Assembly: GCA_003457145.1 (NCBI GenBank)
Contig: DMSR01000046.1
Span: 1 to 5,801 of the forward strand
DNA length: 5,801 nt
Direction of reading: 5' to 3'
Source of the DNA: Bacillus sp. (in: firmicutes)
Lineage (GTDB): Bacteria > Bacillota > Bacilli > Bacillales > Cytobacillaceae
Shown here: positions 5,733-5,801 of the stretch, one piece after another
How the letters are laid out: every line of letters starts with the position of its first letter
Numbering within the stretch: position 1 is the stretch's first letter
The notes under the pieces: model-generated
The model's input: only the letters and a program-made list of their open reading frames with translations
What the model was told of the DNA's origin: nothing
Databases searched by the model: none
Made by a program: the position numbers and the translations under genes

Positions 5733-5764
5733 TTGGCTTGATAACAGTCAAGCCAAAGATTTTT
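5733..5764 (+). terminator. Hairpin terminator downstream of the MFS gene
   Basis: A nine-base perfect stem TTGGCTTGA / TCAAGCCAA with a six-base loop (TAACAG) is followed by AGA and five T residues (5760-5764). It is a better candidate than the hairpin at 5651 for ending the transporter transcript, although it lies 91 bases past the stop codon. The T run is on the plus strand only. Confidence 0.65.
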
Positions 5765-5786
5765 AAAATAAGCATGGTGCATTTAA

Positions 5787-5795
5787 AAAAGGGGA
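5787..5795 (+). promoter_or_regulatory. Likely ribosome binding site of a gene beyond the right edge
   Basis: AAAAGGGGA, six bases from the window end, has the composition and strand of a ribosome site, so a plus-strand gene probably starts at or just after the edge. The alternative ATG at 5773 opens a frame to the edge but has no ribosome site. Confidence 0.3.
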
Positions 5796-5801
5796 TTATT
5801 T

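Overview
The window looks like chromosomal DNA from a low-GC, Gram-positive, probably endospore-forming member of the Bacillaceae (Bacillus sensu lato). The reasons are AT-rich intergenic DNA, strong AGGAGG-type ribosome binding sites before nearly every gene, U-tailed hairpin terminators, and protein families common in Bacillus. No mobile element, phage gene, CRISPR array, tRNA or rRNA was seen. The genes are mostly single transcription units separated by hairpins, not one large operon.

Layout from left to right: a CorA-type divalent cation channel on the minus strand (2-952). Divergently, a small VOC/glyoxalase-fold protein (1075-1464) and a ZIP/GufA-like metal transporter (1547-2278), followed by a terminator. 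Convergent to these is a secreted all-helical protein of unknown function on the minus strand (2439-3098); its signal-peptide codons contain a near-consensus Fur-box-like sequence. Rightward again come a possible 26-residue basic peptide with a TTG start (3220-3300), an 84-residue three-helix membrane protein (3401-3655) with a strong terminator, a 309-base gene-free stretch with several dyads, an isolated 77-residue acidic helical protein (3965-4198) with its own terminator, and a 12-helix MFS transporter (start chosen at 4403, end 5641). One weak and one better hairpin follow. The window ends at a likely ribosome binding site for a gene beyond the right edge.

The left half has a loose theme of metal handling: a CorA channel, a ZIP transporter, a metal-dependent fold (VOC), and a His-containing secreted helical protein under a possible Fur site. 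This is inferred from gene content. No shared operon ties these genes together. I found no convincing new multi-gene system. The most interesting item is the secreted protein, whose mature part reads as three roughly 56-residue helical-hairpin repeats with a histidine at the same place in each.
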